DNA of 64,000 nt from Methylogaea oryzae (GCF_019669985.1 NZ_AP019782.1:1604501-1668500); one strand, 5' to 3'. Shown: positions 35,680 to 45,310, counted from the stretch's first letter. Made by a program: numbers and translations. Notes: generated by a model not told the origin, from the letters alone.

Positions 35680-36729
35680 TCAATTGCTCAGGCCTTCCGG
35701 GAAAAACCGTTCCGGCTGGCTGGCGATGTCGCGGGCGGCGAGGAATTCGGCGTAATAGTTGCGCGAAGCGAAGCCGAACAGCGGGTGGTCGTATTCTTTG
35801 ACGATGCGGGGGAAATCGTGGCCGAAAAGGTCTTTTGCCCGCAGCATGCCGCTGATGCCGTGATTGTAGGACGTGACGGCGAGCGGCCAGCTGCCGAGTT
35901 TGTCGTAGGCGTGGCTCAGGTACCTCGCTGCGCCGTAAGTCGAGGCGATGGGGTCGAGGCGGGCGGCGGCGCTGGCGTTGCCCATGAACATGCGCGCCGC
36001 TCCCGCGGTGAATTGCCAGATTCCCAGGGCGCCTGCCGATGAATGCGCGTTGTGCTGGAACGACGATTCCACATGGGGAAGGTAGGCCAAGTCTTCGGGC
36101 AGGCCGGCGTTGCGGAAGATCTCTTTGTATTGGTTGTCGTAACGAGCGCCGATGGCCAGTCCGCTCTTGAAGCGTTCCCGCAGGCCGCGTTGATAGCGGA
36201 GGCGCTGGGCGGCGCCGAAGATGGCGCCGTTGTCGCCGCTGATTTGCGCCATGCGTTGCACGAGCGCCTGTTCCTCGCCGCTTAAGGCCGCCCCCGCCGC
36301 CAGCTTGCTTTCCAAATCGCCGAGGCGGCGCCTCCAGTCATCGAGACGAGCCTGGACGAATTCCTTCTGGCCGGCGGTGAGGCTGTCGCCGGCTTCGCCC
36401 GGGATCTGCACGACTTCGTAAACCACATTCATGTGCCGCTTGTCGTGAATGGCGGCTTGGCCGCGATTCCAGGTGGCGTAGACTTTTTTCCAGAATCGTA
36501 CCTGGGGCTCGATTTCGCTGGGACGGGGGAACAGCTCCGACGAGCGGTGCACCGGTTCCTGCGCGTCTTCGGGGAAGATCAGGGGCGCGCTGGCCTGCGG
36601 CATGGGCGGGCGCGGCAGCGTCGTTTGCGATGTGCCGTTCGCCTTGGGGGCTGCGGGGTTCGTGGAGCAGGCCGCCAGCAAAAGTAGCGGGATCACGGCA
36701 AAAAAAACTCGGGCTACTCTGTGAATCAT
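35680..36729 (-). CDS. MltD-like lytic transglycosylase lipoprotein
   Basis: A 349-residue lipoprotein: signal and lipobox LLAAC near residue 18, a Pro/Ala-rich stretch, a helical region (about 55-190), and a C-terminal SLT domain with the catalytic Glu in LPHVESSF, then AHSSAGALGIWQF and SYNHG. These match MltD/membrane-bound transglycosylase D enzymes. No LysM repeats follow, so it is shorter than E. coli MltD (452). The start at 36729 is chosen for the lipoprotein signal; a longer frame starts 16 codons earlier. Confidence 0.88.
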   Translation of the reverse strand: MIHRVARVFFAVIPLLLLAACSTNPAAPKANGTSQTTLPRPPMPQASAPLIFPEDAQEPVHRSSELFPRPSEIEPQVRFWKKVYATWNRGQAAIHDKRHMNVVYEVVQIPGEAGDSLTAGQKEFVQARLDDWRRRLGDLESKLAAGAALSGEEQALVQRMAQISGDNGAIFGAAQRLRYQRGLRERFKSGLAIGARYDNQYKEIFRNAGLPEDLAYLPHVESSFQHNAHSSAGALGIWQFTAGAARMFMGNASAAARLDPIASTYGAARYLSHAYDKLGSWPLAVTSYNHGISGMLRAKDLFGHDFPRIVKEYDHPLFGFASRNYYAEFLAARDIASQPERFFPEGLSN

Positions 36730-36882
36730 GATGGTGTCTCTGCTTCTATGTCTTTGGCTAAGGCCGGGTGCGGCCATCGATGGCGGGGGAAGCGCCGGCC
36801 GGTTATCGGGCTAAATTGTAATCGCTAGAGCCCCTCGCGCGAGGGCTGCGAGGCATTCGGCGCTTTTCGGGGGCGCTTGCCG

Positions 36883-38370
36883 TTAGGATTCGGCGGTGTC
36901 GTCGCCTTCGAAGAATTTGTAGCCGTTGCGTCCGGCCGCTTTGGCCGCATACATGGCTTGGTCCGCCTTTTTCATGAGCTCCCGCACGTCGTCCACCCCA
37001 TCGATCGGATACACGGCGATGCCGATGCTAGTGGTGACGAGCAGCTCTTGGCCGGCGATGCGATAGGGGGTTCCCAACACTTCGAGGACCTTATCCGCCA
37101 CGCCGGACGCGTCGGACGGTTGGGCGATTTCGGTCAAGACGACGATGAATTCGTCGCCTCCCTGGCGCGAAATGGTATCGCCGGTTCGAACGCACCCGGT
37201 AAGTCGTACGGCGACTTCCTTGAGCAATCCGTCTCCGACTTCATGGCCGAATGTGTCGTTAATCACTTTGAAGCCGTCGAGATCGAGAAACATGAGGGCA
37301 AGCGATCGCCGGAAGCGCTTCGCCTGCGAGAGGCCCAGTGTGAGTCGCTCCAGCAAGAGCCGGCGGTTGGCTAAATTGGTCAGCGGATCGTAGTAGGCCA
37401 GCTCGCGGACCTGCTGTTCGCTTCTCGCCAATTCGTCCAGGGAGGCGATGCGGCGTAATTCGGCTCGCCATAGCCGCATCAGCAATAACCCGAAGCCGAA
37501 CAGAATCCCCGCCACGGAAAGGGTGGCGACTATCCCTTGGCGCCGCCAGGCGGCGAGGGCGTCGTGATCCGCGATGGCGACGTTCACGTAGATGGGGTAG
37601 TCCTCCAGCACACGATAAGACACCACGCGGGTAATGCCGTCCAGCGGGGAGGCGAATCGTTCCACACCGACTCTTTCGCCGGCGGAAACGCGGCGCGTCA
37701 GCGCGATGTCGACGGATTTGTTGTATTCGTCCGGGCGTTCCGGACGCCGGAGGATGAGCTGGTGCGTATCCGATCGGCGTAAGGCGATTACGCCGTGGGC
37801 GCCGATGTCCAGGGCGCTGAAGATAGTTTGCCAGTGCTGGAAATCGAGCAGCGCCGATGCGATTCCCAGGAAGCGGCCATCGGGGGCACGAAGGGCGCGG
37901 CCGAAGATGGCCGTCGGCCGGTCGTCGATCCGGCTGATAACGACGTCGGATAGGAGCAGACCCACCGTGGCGTCGTCGCGTAATTTCTGAAAGTGACGCC
38001 GGTCGGCGATATTGAAGGGTTTTATCGTCCCGTTCGAGGCGAACAGCATCTGGCCGTCGGCATCGAAGACGAAAAAGTCGGTGACTTCGGGAAACTTGGC
38101 TTTGAATCGTTCGAGATAGTCGGTCCAGCGGGTGTGCTGCGCGGGCAAGTCGGTTTGCCGCAGGTCGTTGGAGACGGCGGTGCGCGCTATCTCGACGAGG
38201 TCGGTGTCGAGGCGGCGCAGCGTGGCGTTAAGGCTGGCTTCGAGCACCCAGGCCAAGTTAGAACTGTCGGCGGCGGCTTTTTCCAAGGCCAGCTCGCGGC
38301 TGTGCTCCTCCTGGTAGGAGAGCATGGAAAGCACGCCGAGCGCCACGAAAATAAACGCGCCGATGTACAT
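36883..38370 (-). CDS. membrane diguanylate cyclase with Cache-type sensor
   Basis: About 495 residues: TM1 (MYIGAFIFVALGVLSML), a periplasmic double-Cache-like sensor (about 30-285), TM2 (VATLSVAGILFGFGLLLM) and a GGDEF domain (about 325-490) with the intact SRQGGDEF site and the preceding R..D-type inhibitory region not obvious. It should make c-di-GMP in response to an extracellular small molecule. The frame is open to 38832, but the upstream part looks non-coding and overlaps the ABC gene on the other strand; a GTG at 38421 is another possible start. Confidence 0.88.
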   Translation of the reverse strand: MYIGAFIFVALGVLSMLSYQEEHSRELALEKAAADSSNLAWVLEASLNATLRRLDTDLVEIARTAVSNDLRQTDLPAQHTRWTDYLERFKAKFPEVTDFFVFDADGQMLFASNGTIKPFNIADRRHFQKLRDDATVGLLLSDVVISRIDDRPTAIFGRALRAPDGRFLGIASALLDFQHWQTIFSALDIGAHGVIALRRSDTHQLILRRPERPDEYNKSVDIALTRRVSAGERVGVERFASPLDGITRVVSYRVLEDYPIYVNVAIADHDALAAWRRQGIVATLSVAGILFGFGLLLMRLWRAELRRIASLDELARSEQQVRELAYYDPLTNLANRRLLLERLTLGLSQAKRFRRSLALMFLDLDGFKVINDTFGHEVGDGLLKEVAVRLTGCVRTGDTISRQGGDEFIVVLTEIAQPSDASGVADKVLEVLGTPYRIAGQELLVTTSIGIAVYPIDGVDDVRELMKKADQAMYAAKAAGRNGYKFFEGDDTAES

Positions 38371-38755
38371 GCGGCCATTGGCTTTTTCGGCTGGCAGGGC
38401 GGTAGCGCAGGCTGAGGGCACGGTGTTTTGCAAAAATGGGCGGATCGTGTCGGGAATTGTAGGCAAATCAGCGGGAGATGGGTGGGAATCCGAACCAGGA
38501 AGGCATAATAAATCGCTTGCGAAGGGCTTTCCAGCGGCGTTTGGCCAAACGCTGTGAGCCGATCCGAACCGTTTCGGCGTTTGCGCAGGCGCTAATTGTC
38601 TCCACTGTTTAGGACGGCATGTCGCATCGAGGCGAATGCGCGGATGGCGCCGGCCTGTGGGACTCGTGCTAACCTGACGGCAAGGGCGGTTGGCGCAAGG
38701 TGTGGCTCGGTCCGTCGGAATTCGGGAAAAGGGCGAAACGTGGAGCTTGGTTTGT
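38371..38755. other. 385-bp divergent intergenic region
   Basis: This stretch separates the diguanylate cyclase and the ABC exporter genes, which diverge. I see no convincing gene in it. It holds a perfect 16-bp palindrome (listed separately) and must contain both promoters, though no clear -10/-35 pair stands out. Confidence 0.6.
38537..38552. promoter_or_regulatory. perfect 16-bp palindrome, possible operator
   Basis: GCGTTTGGCCAAACGC reads the same on both strands. It stands between divergent genes, about 165 bp from the cyclase start and 205 bp from the ABC start, a sensible position for a dimeric regulator. No regulator gene is adjacent. Confidence 0.45.
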
Positions 38756-39592
38756 ATGCATCGTGCTAGCGGCATGCCCTTCCCAGGGCGCAAGGGCGAG
38801 TTCGCAATAAAGACGGTCGGCCTGACGCGCAAGTTCGGCCGGTTGATCGCGGTGGATCATCTCAATCTGGCGATTCCGTATGGCCGGATCTTTGGGCTGC
38901 TAGGCGCCAACGGTGCGGGCAAGACAACCTTGATCAAGATGCTGACGACCCTGTTGGCGCCGACATCGGGTAATGCGGAGGTTGGCGGTTTCGGCATTAT
39001 CGAGTTTCCCGCCGAGGTCAGGAGACGTATCGGTTACGTGCCTCAGCTCCTGTCGGCCGACGGCGTCTTGACCGGCTACGAGAACTTGCGGCTATCGGCC
39101 AAGCTTTATGGCCTGCCTCGCTCGGAGAGACGCGTACGCATCGGTGAAGCGCTTAATTTCATGGGCCTTACGGAATCGGCGCAGCAGTTGGTAAAAACCT
39201 ATTCCGGCGGCATGATCCGAAGGCTGGAGTTAGCCCAGGCCATGCTGCACCGTCCGGCGATCCTGTTTTTGGATGAGCCGACGATCGGGCTAGATCCCAT
39301 GGCGCGCCATGCCGTGTGGGGGCTCTTGCGGGAGCTACGGCGCGATTACGGCATGACGGTTCTGATCACGACGCACGATATGGAGGAGGCTGAAGCGCTG
39401 TGCGACGAATTGGCCATTCTGCATACGGGCCGAATTGCCGTGGAGGGAAAGCCGTCGGAACTGCGTTCTCGGCTTGGCGCCGACGCCAGCATGGATGACG
39501 TGTTTGCCCATTACGCCGGCGGAGGAATATACGACGGCGGGCGATTCAGCGACATCGCCCAGGCCCGTAGGACCGCCCAGCGTTTGGGATGA
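38756..39592 (+). CDS. ABC exporter ATP-binding protein
   Basis: A 278-residue ATPase with Walker A GANGAGKTT, Q-loop YVPQ, signature YSGGMIRRLELAQA, Walker B LFLDEPTIGLD and H-loop ITTHD. The start at 38756 has GGAG 10 nt upstream; the open frame extends 22 codons further. The arrangement (ATPase then ABC-2 permease 10 bp later) is that of DrrA/NodI-type exporters of drugs, lipids or polysaccharides. The substrate is unknown. Confidence 0.92.
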   Translation: MHRASGMPFPGRKGEFAIKTVGLTRKFGRLIAVDHLNLAIPYGRIFGLLGANGAGKTTLIKMLTTLLAPTSGNAEVGGFGIIEFPAEVRRRIGYVPQLLSADGVLTGYENLRLSAKLYGLPRSERRVRIGEALNFMGLTESAQQLVKTYSGGMIRRLELAQAMLHRPAILFLDEPTIGLDPMARHAVWGLLRELRRDYGMTVLITTHDMEEAEALCDELAILHTGRIAVEGKPSELRSRLGADASMDDVFAHYAGGGIYDGGRFSDIAQARRTAQRLG

Positions 39593-39602
39593 GCGGAATG
39601 CC

Positions 39603-40373
39603 ATGAAGCGATTTTTGCGAGAGACCTCGGCAGTCGCGGAGGTCGAGCTTATCAAACTCGTCCGCGATCCCACGGAGGTTTTATCGCGCGCTATCCAGCC
39701 GTTGCTGTGGTTGGTGGTGTTCGGCCAGGTGTTCGCCCATGCTCGAGGCATCTACACGGGGGAGGTCGGTTATCTTGCATTCATCACGCCAGGGATACTT
39801 GCCCAGAGCGTTTTGTTCAGCGCTATTTTTTACGGTATCGCGGTGATTTGGGAGCGCGACCTGGGTGTCGTGCACAAGCTCCTGGTTAGCCCGGCTCGGC
39901 GAATTTCGCTGGTTTTCGGCAAGGCGATCGCTTCCGGTTTTCGCGGGTTCGTGCAGGCGGCGGTTATCTATCTCATCGCGCTCGCGTTGCACATAGGGAT
40001 TCGCCTGGACCCTCTCGCCATTGCCGGCGTGCTGGCCGCTGTGCTGTTGGGGTCGGGGCTGTTTTCCACTTTTTCGCTCATCATCGCCTGCATCGTGAAG
40101 ACGCGCGAGCGCTTTATGGGGATCGGCCAATTGCTCACGATGCCGATGTTTTTCGCCAGCAACGCGATCTATCCCTTGGATATCATGCCGCCGTGGCTGC
40201 GTATCGTCGCCCAACTCAATCCCCTCACTTATCTGGTGGATGTGCTGCGCGGGCTCATGATCGTGGGTGGGGAGAGCGTGCACGGCTATGGCGTGGATTT
40301 CGCCGTGTTGCTCGCCGCGCTCGTGGTGTTGCTGATGACCGCCGTGAAGTTGTATCCCACTTTGGCGGAATGA
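39603..40373 (+). CDS. ABC-2 type exporter permease
   Basis: A 256-residue membrane protein with about six hydrophobic segments and the ABC-2 signature region (FFASNAIYPLDIMPPWLRIVAQLNPLTYLVDVLRGLM), typical of DrrB/NodJ permeases. The start MKRFLRETSAV at 39603 lies 10 bp after the ATPase stop; a frame overlapping the ATPase gene extends upstream but lacks similarity. A strong terminator follows. Confidence 0.92.
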   Translation: MKRFLRETSAVAEVELIKLVRDPTEVLSRAIQPLLWLVVFGQVFAHARGIYTGEVGYLAFITPGILAQSVLFSAIFYGIAVIWERDLGVVHKLLVSPARRISLVFGKAIASGFRGFVQAAVIYLIALALHIGIRLDPLAIAGVLAAVLLGSGLFSTFSLIIACIVKTRERFMGIGQLLTMPMFFASNAIYPLDIMPPWLRIVAQLNPLTYLVDVLRGLMIVGGESVHGYGVDFAVLLAALVVLLMTAVKLYPTLAE

Positions 40374-40446
40374 GCGCTTGCGCTGGCTCGGCCTAGGGAG
40401 GGCAGGGGGCGCGAATCCCTAAAGCCGCAGCGCCTTGATGCAAACA

Positions 40447-40478
40447 AAAATGCCCGTCACGGAGGTGACGGGCATTTT
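40447..40478. terminator. bidirectional rho-independent terminator
   Basis: A perfect 14-bp stem (AAAATGCCCGTCAC / GTGACGGGCATTTT) with a GGAG loop, with A- and T-rich edges so that it works on both strands. It separates the exporter operon from the convergent small periplasmic protein gene. Confidence 0.9.
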
Positions 40479-40537
40479 CTTGCAGGCCTACAGACTTTAA
40501 TCACTCGGTCCGGCGAGGCCTGCTTTGGCAGCGGGGC

Positions 40538-40879
40538 TTACTTGCCCGGCTGTTTCATTTCGCCGAGGGCGCCGTTCAGGTGTTCGGCGGCTTCGGCGGT
40601 GTTGCCGGCCTTGGAGCTGGCAACGGCGGCGCGCAGGTGGCTAACCACTTTCTGCACGGAAGGAGAGGTGATCTCCTTCATGGTCGCCTTGGCTTCCTTC
40701 AGCGCTTCTTCGGCGGCTGCGGTTTGGGCGGCGTTGTCGTTGCCTGCTGCGATAGCCTGCTTGGTGGCGGCTTCCATCTTGCTGAAATCGACGGACAGCG
40801 GACCTTGTGCGGAAGCGAAGCCGGATACCAGGGTCAGGGCGCCGGCCAGGAAGGCGGCGATAACGGTTTTATAAGACAT
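40538..40879 (-). CDS. small helical periplasmic protein
   Basis: A 113-residue protein with a Sec signal peptide (cleavage near ASA-QG) and a mature all-helical, Ala/Lys/Glu-rich domain. Two related helical hairpins are suggested (AAAEEALKEAKATMKEI and RAAVASSKAGNTAEAAEHL). The pattern recalls SmbP-like small metal-binding proteins, but the histidine content is low, so metal binding is doubtful. Function unknown. Confidence 0.75.
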   Translation of the reverse strand: MSYKTVIAAFLAGALTLVSGFASAQGPLSVDFSKMEAATKQAIAAGNDNAAQTAAAEEALKEAKATMKEITSPSVQKVVSHLRAAVASSKAGNTAEAAEHLNGALGEMKQPGK

Positions 40880-41060
40880 TTAGGCCTCGTTTGCATTTTC
40901 GAGAGGGTTCCCGCACTGGTGTGCCGATAAGCCGGCACCGACCGACATCCGGTCGTTCGTGCCACCCTCGGTGCCGCCGAGGCGAACACGGGTCCTTTGG
41001 GGTTGTGCCCGTGTGATCCGTTACGAGCCGGCCGCTATGCTAACACAGTTGGTGCGAAAC

Positions 41061-41372
41061 TTAGCCGAAATGGCAGACATAATTCACTAATTCCACGGTT
41101 TCTATGTGGAAACTGCTTTTCCCTGGAACTTGAAAGGATTCGCCGCCGCGATAGGTTTTCCACTCGTTTTCCCCGGCCAATTGCACTTTGCACACGCCGT
41201 CGACGATTTCCATGATTTCCGGCGCGTCGGTGTTGAAGGTGAGCGTGGAAGGGAAGATCACGCCCACGGATTTGCGGGTGCCGTCGGCGAACAGCACGGT
41301 GTGGCTGACGCACTTGCCGTCGAAATAGACGTTGGCTTTTTTCACGACGCTGATGTTGTCGATTTGGGACAT
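41061..41372 (-). CDS. ppnP: pyrimidine/purine nucleoside phosphorylase
   Basis: A 103-residue cupin-like protein of the PpnP (YaiE, DUF1255) family. It matches throughout: [39 protein letters not shown] and [16 protein letters not shown]. The family splits several nucleosides with phosphate into free base and ribose-1-phosphate. The length (about 95-105) is normal. It follows the methyltransferase gene by 3 bp on the minus strand. Confidence 0.93.
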   Translation of the reverse strand: MSQIDNISVVKKANVYFDGKCVSHTVLFADGTRKSVGVIFPSTLTFNTDAPEIMEIVDGVCKVQLAGENEWKTYRGGESFQVPGKSSFHIETVELVNYVCHFG

Positions 41373-41375
41373 GTT

Positions 41376-42041
41376 TTATTCCTTAATGGCGGGTTGAAAT
41401 ACGGGCTCATTATAGCCGTCCGGCTTATGGGCCCTGATGAGTTTGACCAGGCCGCTGTGGCCCAGGTCTTCCACGCTGTCTATGGCTAGCCCGGACGCGG
41501 CGACGTTGCCGACCGTGCGGCGGTTGATATTGGCGCCGACCAGCTTCACCACCAGCGGATTGAGCCAGTTCATGATGCGCGCTCGCAGGGGATCCTCGCT
41601 GAGCACGTGTTCCAGCAACAGCACCCGGCCGCCCGGCTTGCACACCCGCAGCACTTCGCGCAGGCCTTTCACCGGCAACGGCACCGAGCAGAAGACGAAC
41701 GACGCCGCCACGGTGTCGAAACTGTTGTCGGGAAAATCGAGCCGCTCCACGTCCATGGGCAGCAGCTCCACCGCTGCCGGGCTTTGTCCCAGCTTGTTCC
41801 GGGCGCGGCTCAGCATGGCCGCGCTGAAGTCGATGGCCGTGATGTCGGCGCCGGGCGGGTGATAGGGAAAGTTCTTGCCGGTGCCCACGCCCACCTCCAG
41901 TATGCGGCCGGCGCCCGCTTCGCTCCACAGGCGCTGCCGCCAGGCGCCGAAGGCCAGGCGTTCGAGCACGCCTTCCAGCAGATCGAAAAACGGCGCGAGC
42001 CGGTCGTAGCGGCGGCGGATGGCGGAAGTGGATTCCGCCAT
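41376..42041 (-). CDS. class I SAM-dependent methyltransferase (UbiE/PmtA-like)
   Basis: A 221-residue methyltransferase with motif I LEVGVGTGKNFPYHP, ITAIDFSAAML, the post-motif region FPDNSFDTVAASFVFCSVP, and motif III PGGRVLLLEHV. These are typical of the UbiE/phosphatidylethanolamine methyltransferase group. The substrate is not clear; a quinone or phospholipid is possible. It starts 1 bp after the ferredoxin gene's stop. Confidence 0.85.
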   Translation of the reverse strand: MAESTSAIRRRYDRLAPFFDLLEGVLERLAFGAWRQRLWSEAGAGRILEVGVGTGKNFPYHPPGADITAIDFSAAMLSRARNKLGQSPAAVELLPMDVERLDFPDNSFDTVAASFVFCSVPLPVKGLREVLRVCKPGGRVLLLEHVLSEDPLRARIMNWLNPLVVKLVGANINRRTVGNVAASGLAIDSVEDLGHSGLVKLIRAHKPDGYNEPVFQPAIKE

Positions 42042-42042
42042 A

Positions 42043-42405
42043 TCAGCCGGCGCTGCCGACGATGCGGTAGTCCTCCACCGGCTGGCCGCCGATGAGGTGT
42101 TCCTGGATGATGCGTTCCAGCACTTCTTCCGTGCAGCTGTGGTACCAGACGCCGTCCGGGTAGACCACGGCGATGGGGCCTTTCATGCACACTTGCAGGC
42201 AGTTGGCCTTGGTGCGGGCGATGTCGGTATGGCCTTCCGCCTTCAGTTCCTTGATGCGGCGCTTGAGGTATTCCCAAGCCTGGTTGCTTTCTTCCTTGCC
42301 GTAGCAGAGCGGCTTATTTTGGTCGCAGCAGAGGAAGATGTGTTTGCGGATGCGGCCGATGCCGACGTTGTCGGCGCAACGGGCCAGTTCGTTGTCGATT
42401 GTCAT
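42043..42405 (-). CDS. thioredoxin-like [2Fe-2S] ferredoxin
   Basis: A 120-residue protein with the cysteine pattern of the thioredoxin-like 2Fe-2S family: [14 protein letters not shown] at the N-terminal side and [11 protein letters not shown] in the centre, followed by [12 protein letters not shown]. It resembles the NuoE C-terminal domain and stand-alone shethna-type ferredoxins. The start at 42405 has GGAG 8 nt upstream. It is probably a small electron carrier; the partner is unknown. It heads a run with the methyltransferase and ppnP genes. Confidence 0.87.
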   Translation of the reverse strand: MTIDNELARCADNVGIGRIRKHIFLCCDQNKPLCYGKEESNQAWEYLKRRIKELKAEGHTDIARTKANCLQVCMKGPIAVVYPDGVWYHSCTEEVLERIIQEHLIGGQPVEDYRIVGSAG

Positions 42406-42490
42406 GGGGTTGTCTCCGGTCGAGGGGGTGAATGGGCGCAAAGGTAACCCTTGCCCTGGCTTAGATCAATGGCGGAGAGGGTTTGGAAAA

Positions 42491-42516
42491 AAGGCGCTGC
42501 CTAGCGGCAGCGCCTT
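42491..42516 (-). terminator. rho-independent terminator of htpG
   Basis: An 11-bp perfect stem (AAGGCGCTGCC / GGCAGCGCCTT) with a 4-nt loop lies 25 bp after the htpG stop and is followed on the minus strand by TTTTCC. Confidence 0.87.
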
Positions 42517-42541
42517 CTCCGTTCGCCGAGCCGGGTGGGGG

Positions 42542-44446
42542 TTAGGCCACGTGCTGCAGCAGTCCGTTCAAACGCCGCACGAAGGCTGCCGGGTCTTCCA
42601 GCTGGCCGCCTTCGGCCAGCACGGCTTGGTCGAACAGCACCTGGGTCAGGTCGCCGAAGCGGGTTTCGTCGGTTTCGCCTTTCAGCTTGGCCAGCAAGGC
42701 GTGGCTGGGGTTGACCTCGAAGATGGGCTTGCTGCCGATGCCCATGCCGGATTGGCCGGCTGACTTGAGGATGCGCTCCATGGTGCGGCTCATGCCGTAG
42801 GAATCGCTCACCAGGCAGGCCGGCGACTCGGTCAGGCGGTGGGTGACGCGCACTTCGCTGACGCGGCCTTCCAGTGCTTTCTTGATCTTTTCCACCACCT
42901 CGGAAAAGTCTTTCTCCACCTGCTCCTGCTCGGCTTTTTCCGCCTCGTCTTCCAGCTTGCCCAGGTCCAGGTCACCGCGCGCCACGGACTCCAGGTGCTT
43001 GCCTTCGTATTCCGTCAGGTGGCTCACCAACCATTCGTCGATGCGGTCGGACAGCAGCAGCACTTCGATGCCTTTCTTGCGGAACACTTCCAGGTGCGGG
43101 CTGTGCTTGGCGGCGGCGAAGCTTTCGGCGGTGACGTAGTAAATCTTCTCCTGGCCTTCCTTCATGCGGGCGATGTAGTCGTCCAGGGTGATGTCCTGGG
43201 TTTCCGAATCGGTGTGGGTGGAGGAGAAGCGCAGCAACTTGGCGATGCGGTCCTTATTCTTGAAGTCCTCGATGGGGCCTTCCTTGAAGGCCTGGCCGAA
43301 TTCCTTCCAGAAAGTGGTGTATTTTTCCGGCTCGTTCTTGGCCATGTCCTCCAGCAAGCCCAATACCTTTTTCACCGCGCCGCCGCGGATGGTGGACAGC
43401 TGCTTGTTCTCCTGGAGGATTTCGCGCGAGACGTTAAGCGGCAGGGAGTCGGAGTCGATGACGCCGCGCACGAAGCGCAGGTAGCGCGGCATGAGCTTTT
43501 CCGCGTCCTCCATGATGAACACCTTGCGCACGTAGAGCTTCACGCCGTGCTTGGATTCGCGTTCCCACAGGTCGAAGGGGGCGCGGGCCGGCATATAGAG
43601 CAGCAGGGTGTATTCGTTGGTGCCTTCCACCCGGCTGTGGACGTGGGCCAGCGGGGCTTGGAAGTCGTGGGAGACGTGCTTGTAAAACTCTTCGTATTGC
43701 TCGGGCGTGATGTCGTCGCGGTTGCGCGTCCACAGGGCCGAGGCCTGGTTGACGGCCTCCTCGCCCACCTCTTTCTCCTCGCCTTCTTCGGCGTGGGATT
43801 CCTTGTCCATGACGATGGGCAGGGCGATGTGGTCGGAGTATTTGCGCACGATGGAGCGGATTTTCCAGCCGTCGAGGAATTCGTTCTCGCCTTCACGCAA
43901 ATGCAGCACGACTTTGGTGCCGTGCTTGGGCAGTTCGGCCGATTCCAGGGTGTATTCGCCTTCGCCGTTGGACTCCCACACCACGCCCTGGTCGGCGGGC
44001 GCGCCGGCTTTGCGGGTGTAGAGGGTGACTTTGTCGGCGATGATGAAGGCGGAATAAAAGCCCACCCCGAACTGGCCGATGAGTTGGCTGTCTTTCGCTT
44101 CGTCGCCGCTGAGCTTGCTGAAGAACTCCTTGGTGCCGGACTTGGCGATGGTGCCGATGTTGTCCTGCACTTCCTCCCGGGTCATGCCGATGCCGTTGTC
44201 GATGATGCTGAGGGTGCGGGCGTTCTTGTCGAATTCGATGCGCACTTTCAGCTCGGCGTCGCCTTCGTACAGCCCGTCGTTGGAGAGGGCGGCGAAGCGC
44301 AGTTTGTCGGCGGCGTCGGAAGCGTTGGAAATCAGCTCGCGCAACACGATTTCCTTGTTGCTGTAGAGGGAGTGGATCATCAAGTGCAGCAGCTGCTTCA
44401 CTTCCGCTTGGAATCCGTGGGTGACTTTATTGGCTTCGGTGGTCAT
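42542..44446 (-). CDS. htpG: chaperone HtpG (Hsp90)
   Basis: A 634-residue bacterial Hsp90. The N-terminal ATPase has [38 protein letters not shown] and [11 protein letters not shown]. The middle domain has the catalytic Arg loop region ([11 protein letters not shown]), and the C-terminal dimerisation domain ends at HVA. The length matches E. coli HtpG (624). An upstream heat-shock-type promoter and a downstream terminator indicate a single-gene transcript. Confidence 0.97.
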   Translation of the reverse strand: MTTEANKVTHGFQAEVKQLLHLMIHSLYSNKEIVLRELISNASDAADKLRFAALSNDGLYEGDAELKVRIEFDKNARTLSIIDNGIGMTREEVQDNIGTIAKSGTKEFFSKLSGDEAKDSQLIGQFGVGFYSAFIIADKVTLYTRKAGAPADQGVVWESNGEGEYTLESAELPKHGTKVVLHLREGENEFLDGWKIRSIVRKYSDHIALPIVMDKESHAEEGEEKEVGEEAVNQASALWTRNRDDITPEQYEEFYKHVSHDFQAPLAHVHSRVEGTNEYTLLLYMPARAPFDLWERESKHGVKLYVRKVFIMEDAEKLMPRYLRFVRGVIDSDSLPLNVSREILQENKQLSTIRGGAVKKVLGLLEDMAKNEPEKYTTFWKEFGQAFKEGPIEDFKNKDRIAKLLRFSSTHTDSETQDITLDDYIARMKEGQEKIYYVTAESFAAAKHSPHLEVFRKKGIEVLLLSDRIDEWLVSHLTEYEGKHLESVARGDLDLGKLEDEAEKAEQEQVEKDFSEVVEKIKKALEGRVSEVRVTHRLTESPACLVSDSYGMSRTMERILKSAGQSGMGIGSKPIFEVNPSHALLAKLKGETDETRFGDLTQVLFDQAVLAEGGQLEDPAAFVRRLNGLLQHVA

Positions 44447-44530
44447 GGGGGAGCTATCTCCTTGGTCGATCGAAAGGGTGGAATTCGTGGCGCTTATGCC
44501 GTTCGGACGTGCGGTGCGCCTGTCCGCTAG

Positions 44531-44559
44531 ACGTTGGGTCGCCCGGGGGATTTTTCAAG
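44531..44559 (-). promoter_or_regulatory. candidate sigma-32 heat-shock promoter of htpG
   Basis: Read on the minus strand, a perfect -35 CTTGAAA (44559-44553) is followed after 14 bp by CCCAACGT (44538-44531), a partial match to the sigma-32 -10 (CCCCATNT). The start site would lie about 80 bp before the htpG ATG. Confidence 0.5.
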
Positions 44560-44635
44560 GCCGGAGGAGTCATGCGACATGGGCGAATTGGGGCGGCGCC
44601 GATGAAAGTTCCATAAGAATTTTGCATGCACGTTT

Positions 44636-44653
44636 TTGTACGGCCGTGTACTA
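44636..44653. promoter_or_regulatory. imperfect dyad upstream of the light-response gene run
   Basis: TTGTAC and GTACTA, 6 bp apart, form an inverted repeat with one mismatch. It lies in the 390-bp htpG / SRPBCC intergenic region, about 180 bp before the first gene of the plus-strand run. It may be a regulator site or chance. Confidence 0.3.
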
Positions 44654-44836
44654 GACTGCCCTTAAACGCATTATTTCAGCCATTCTCATGACGAGGACGC
44701 TGCGACATGCCCCGTCCGCTCTGCGTCGGCACAGCCATACGCCTCTGGAGTTTCGTTGAGGGAACCGCTTTGTGAGCCGCCCATGCCGGTGCGCAGGGCG
44801 TTGAGTGATTAAACCAAGCGACAGGCGCGAGGCGCT

Positions 44837-45310
44837 ATGCAACTCAAACTGCCATTTGATTCGAAAAAACCCGTTGCCGGAGAAGCCAGCGTCCATATCA
44901 ACCGGGCGTTGTCGCAGGTATTTCGCTATATCGGCGAGAACTTTTTCGAGAATTATCCGAAATGGGCGGTAGAGGTGCTGCAGTTCACGCCGCTGGACGG
45001 ACAGCAAGTGTTTGTGGGAGCCAAAGCCAAGCAAGTTCGCCACGACAACGGCGCTACCGTCGAATCGGTTTTCGAGATCACCGAATACCAGCCTTGCGAA
45101 AGGCTGGCGTTGCAGGGCGTGGAGGAACCTTACAAGCAATCGTACGTGTTCATGAACGGCGACGGCGACAAGGCGACGCAATTGACGTTCCGATTCGAAT
45201 TGCTGGAGCTGGAGGTTTTCATGCGTCCTTTCGAGAAGCTGATACGAACCGCGATCGAGGATGGCGCCGAAACCACCGCGGAAAACATCAAAACGTTATT
45301 GAACGGTTAG
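44837..45310 (+). CDS. SRPBCC-fold protein
   Basis: A 157-residue protein whose pattern fits the START/SRPBCC ligand-binding fold: an N-terminal beta strand (ASVHINRALSQVFRYI), a run of strands through ESVFEITEYQPCERLALQG and ATQLTFRFELLE, and a long C-terminal helix (MRPFEKLIRTAIEDGAETTAENIKTLL). Such proteins bind hydrophobic ligands in a cavity. It is the first plus-strand gene before the LOV protein. Function unknown. Confidence 0.75.
   Translation: MQLKLPFDSKKPVAGEASVHINRALSQVFRYIGENFFENYPKWAVEVLQFTPLDGQQVFVGAKAKQVRHDNGATVESVFEITEYQPCERLALQGVEEPYKQSYVFMNGDGDKATQLTFRFELLELEVFMRPFEKLIRTAIEDGAETTAENIKTLLNG

Noticed and set aside
36883-38832. Full-length 649-residue reading of the diguanylate cyclase gene
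   Set aside because: The first about 150 residues have no domain or membrane logic and overlap the upstream region of the divergent ABC gene; the membrane helix at 38370 is a better start.
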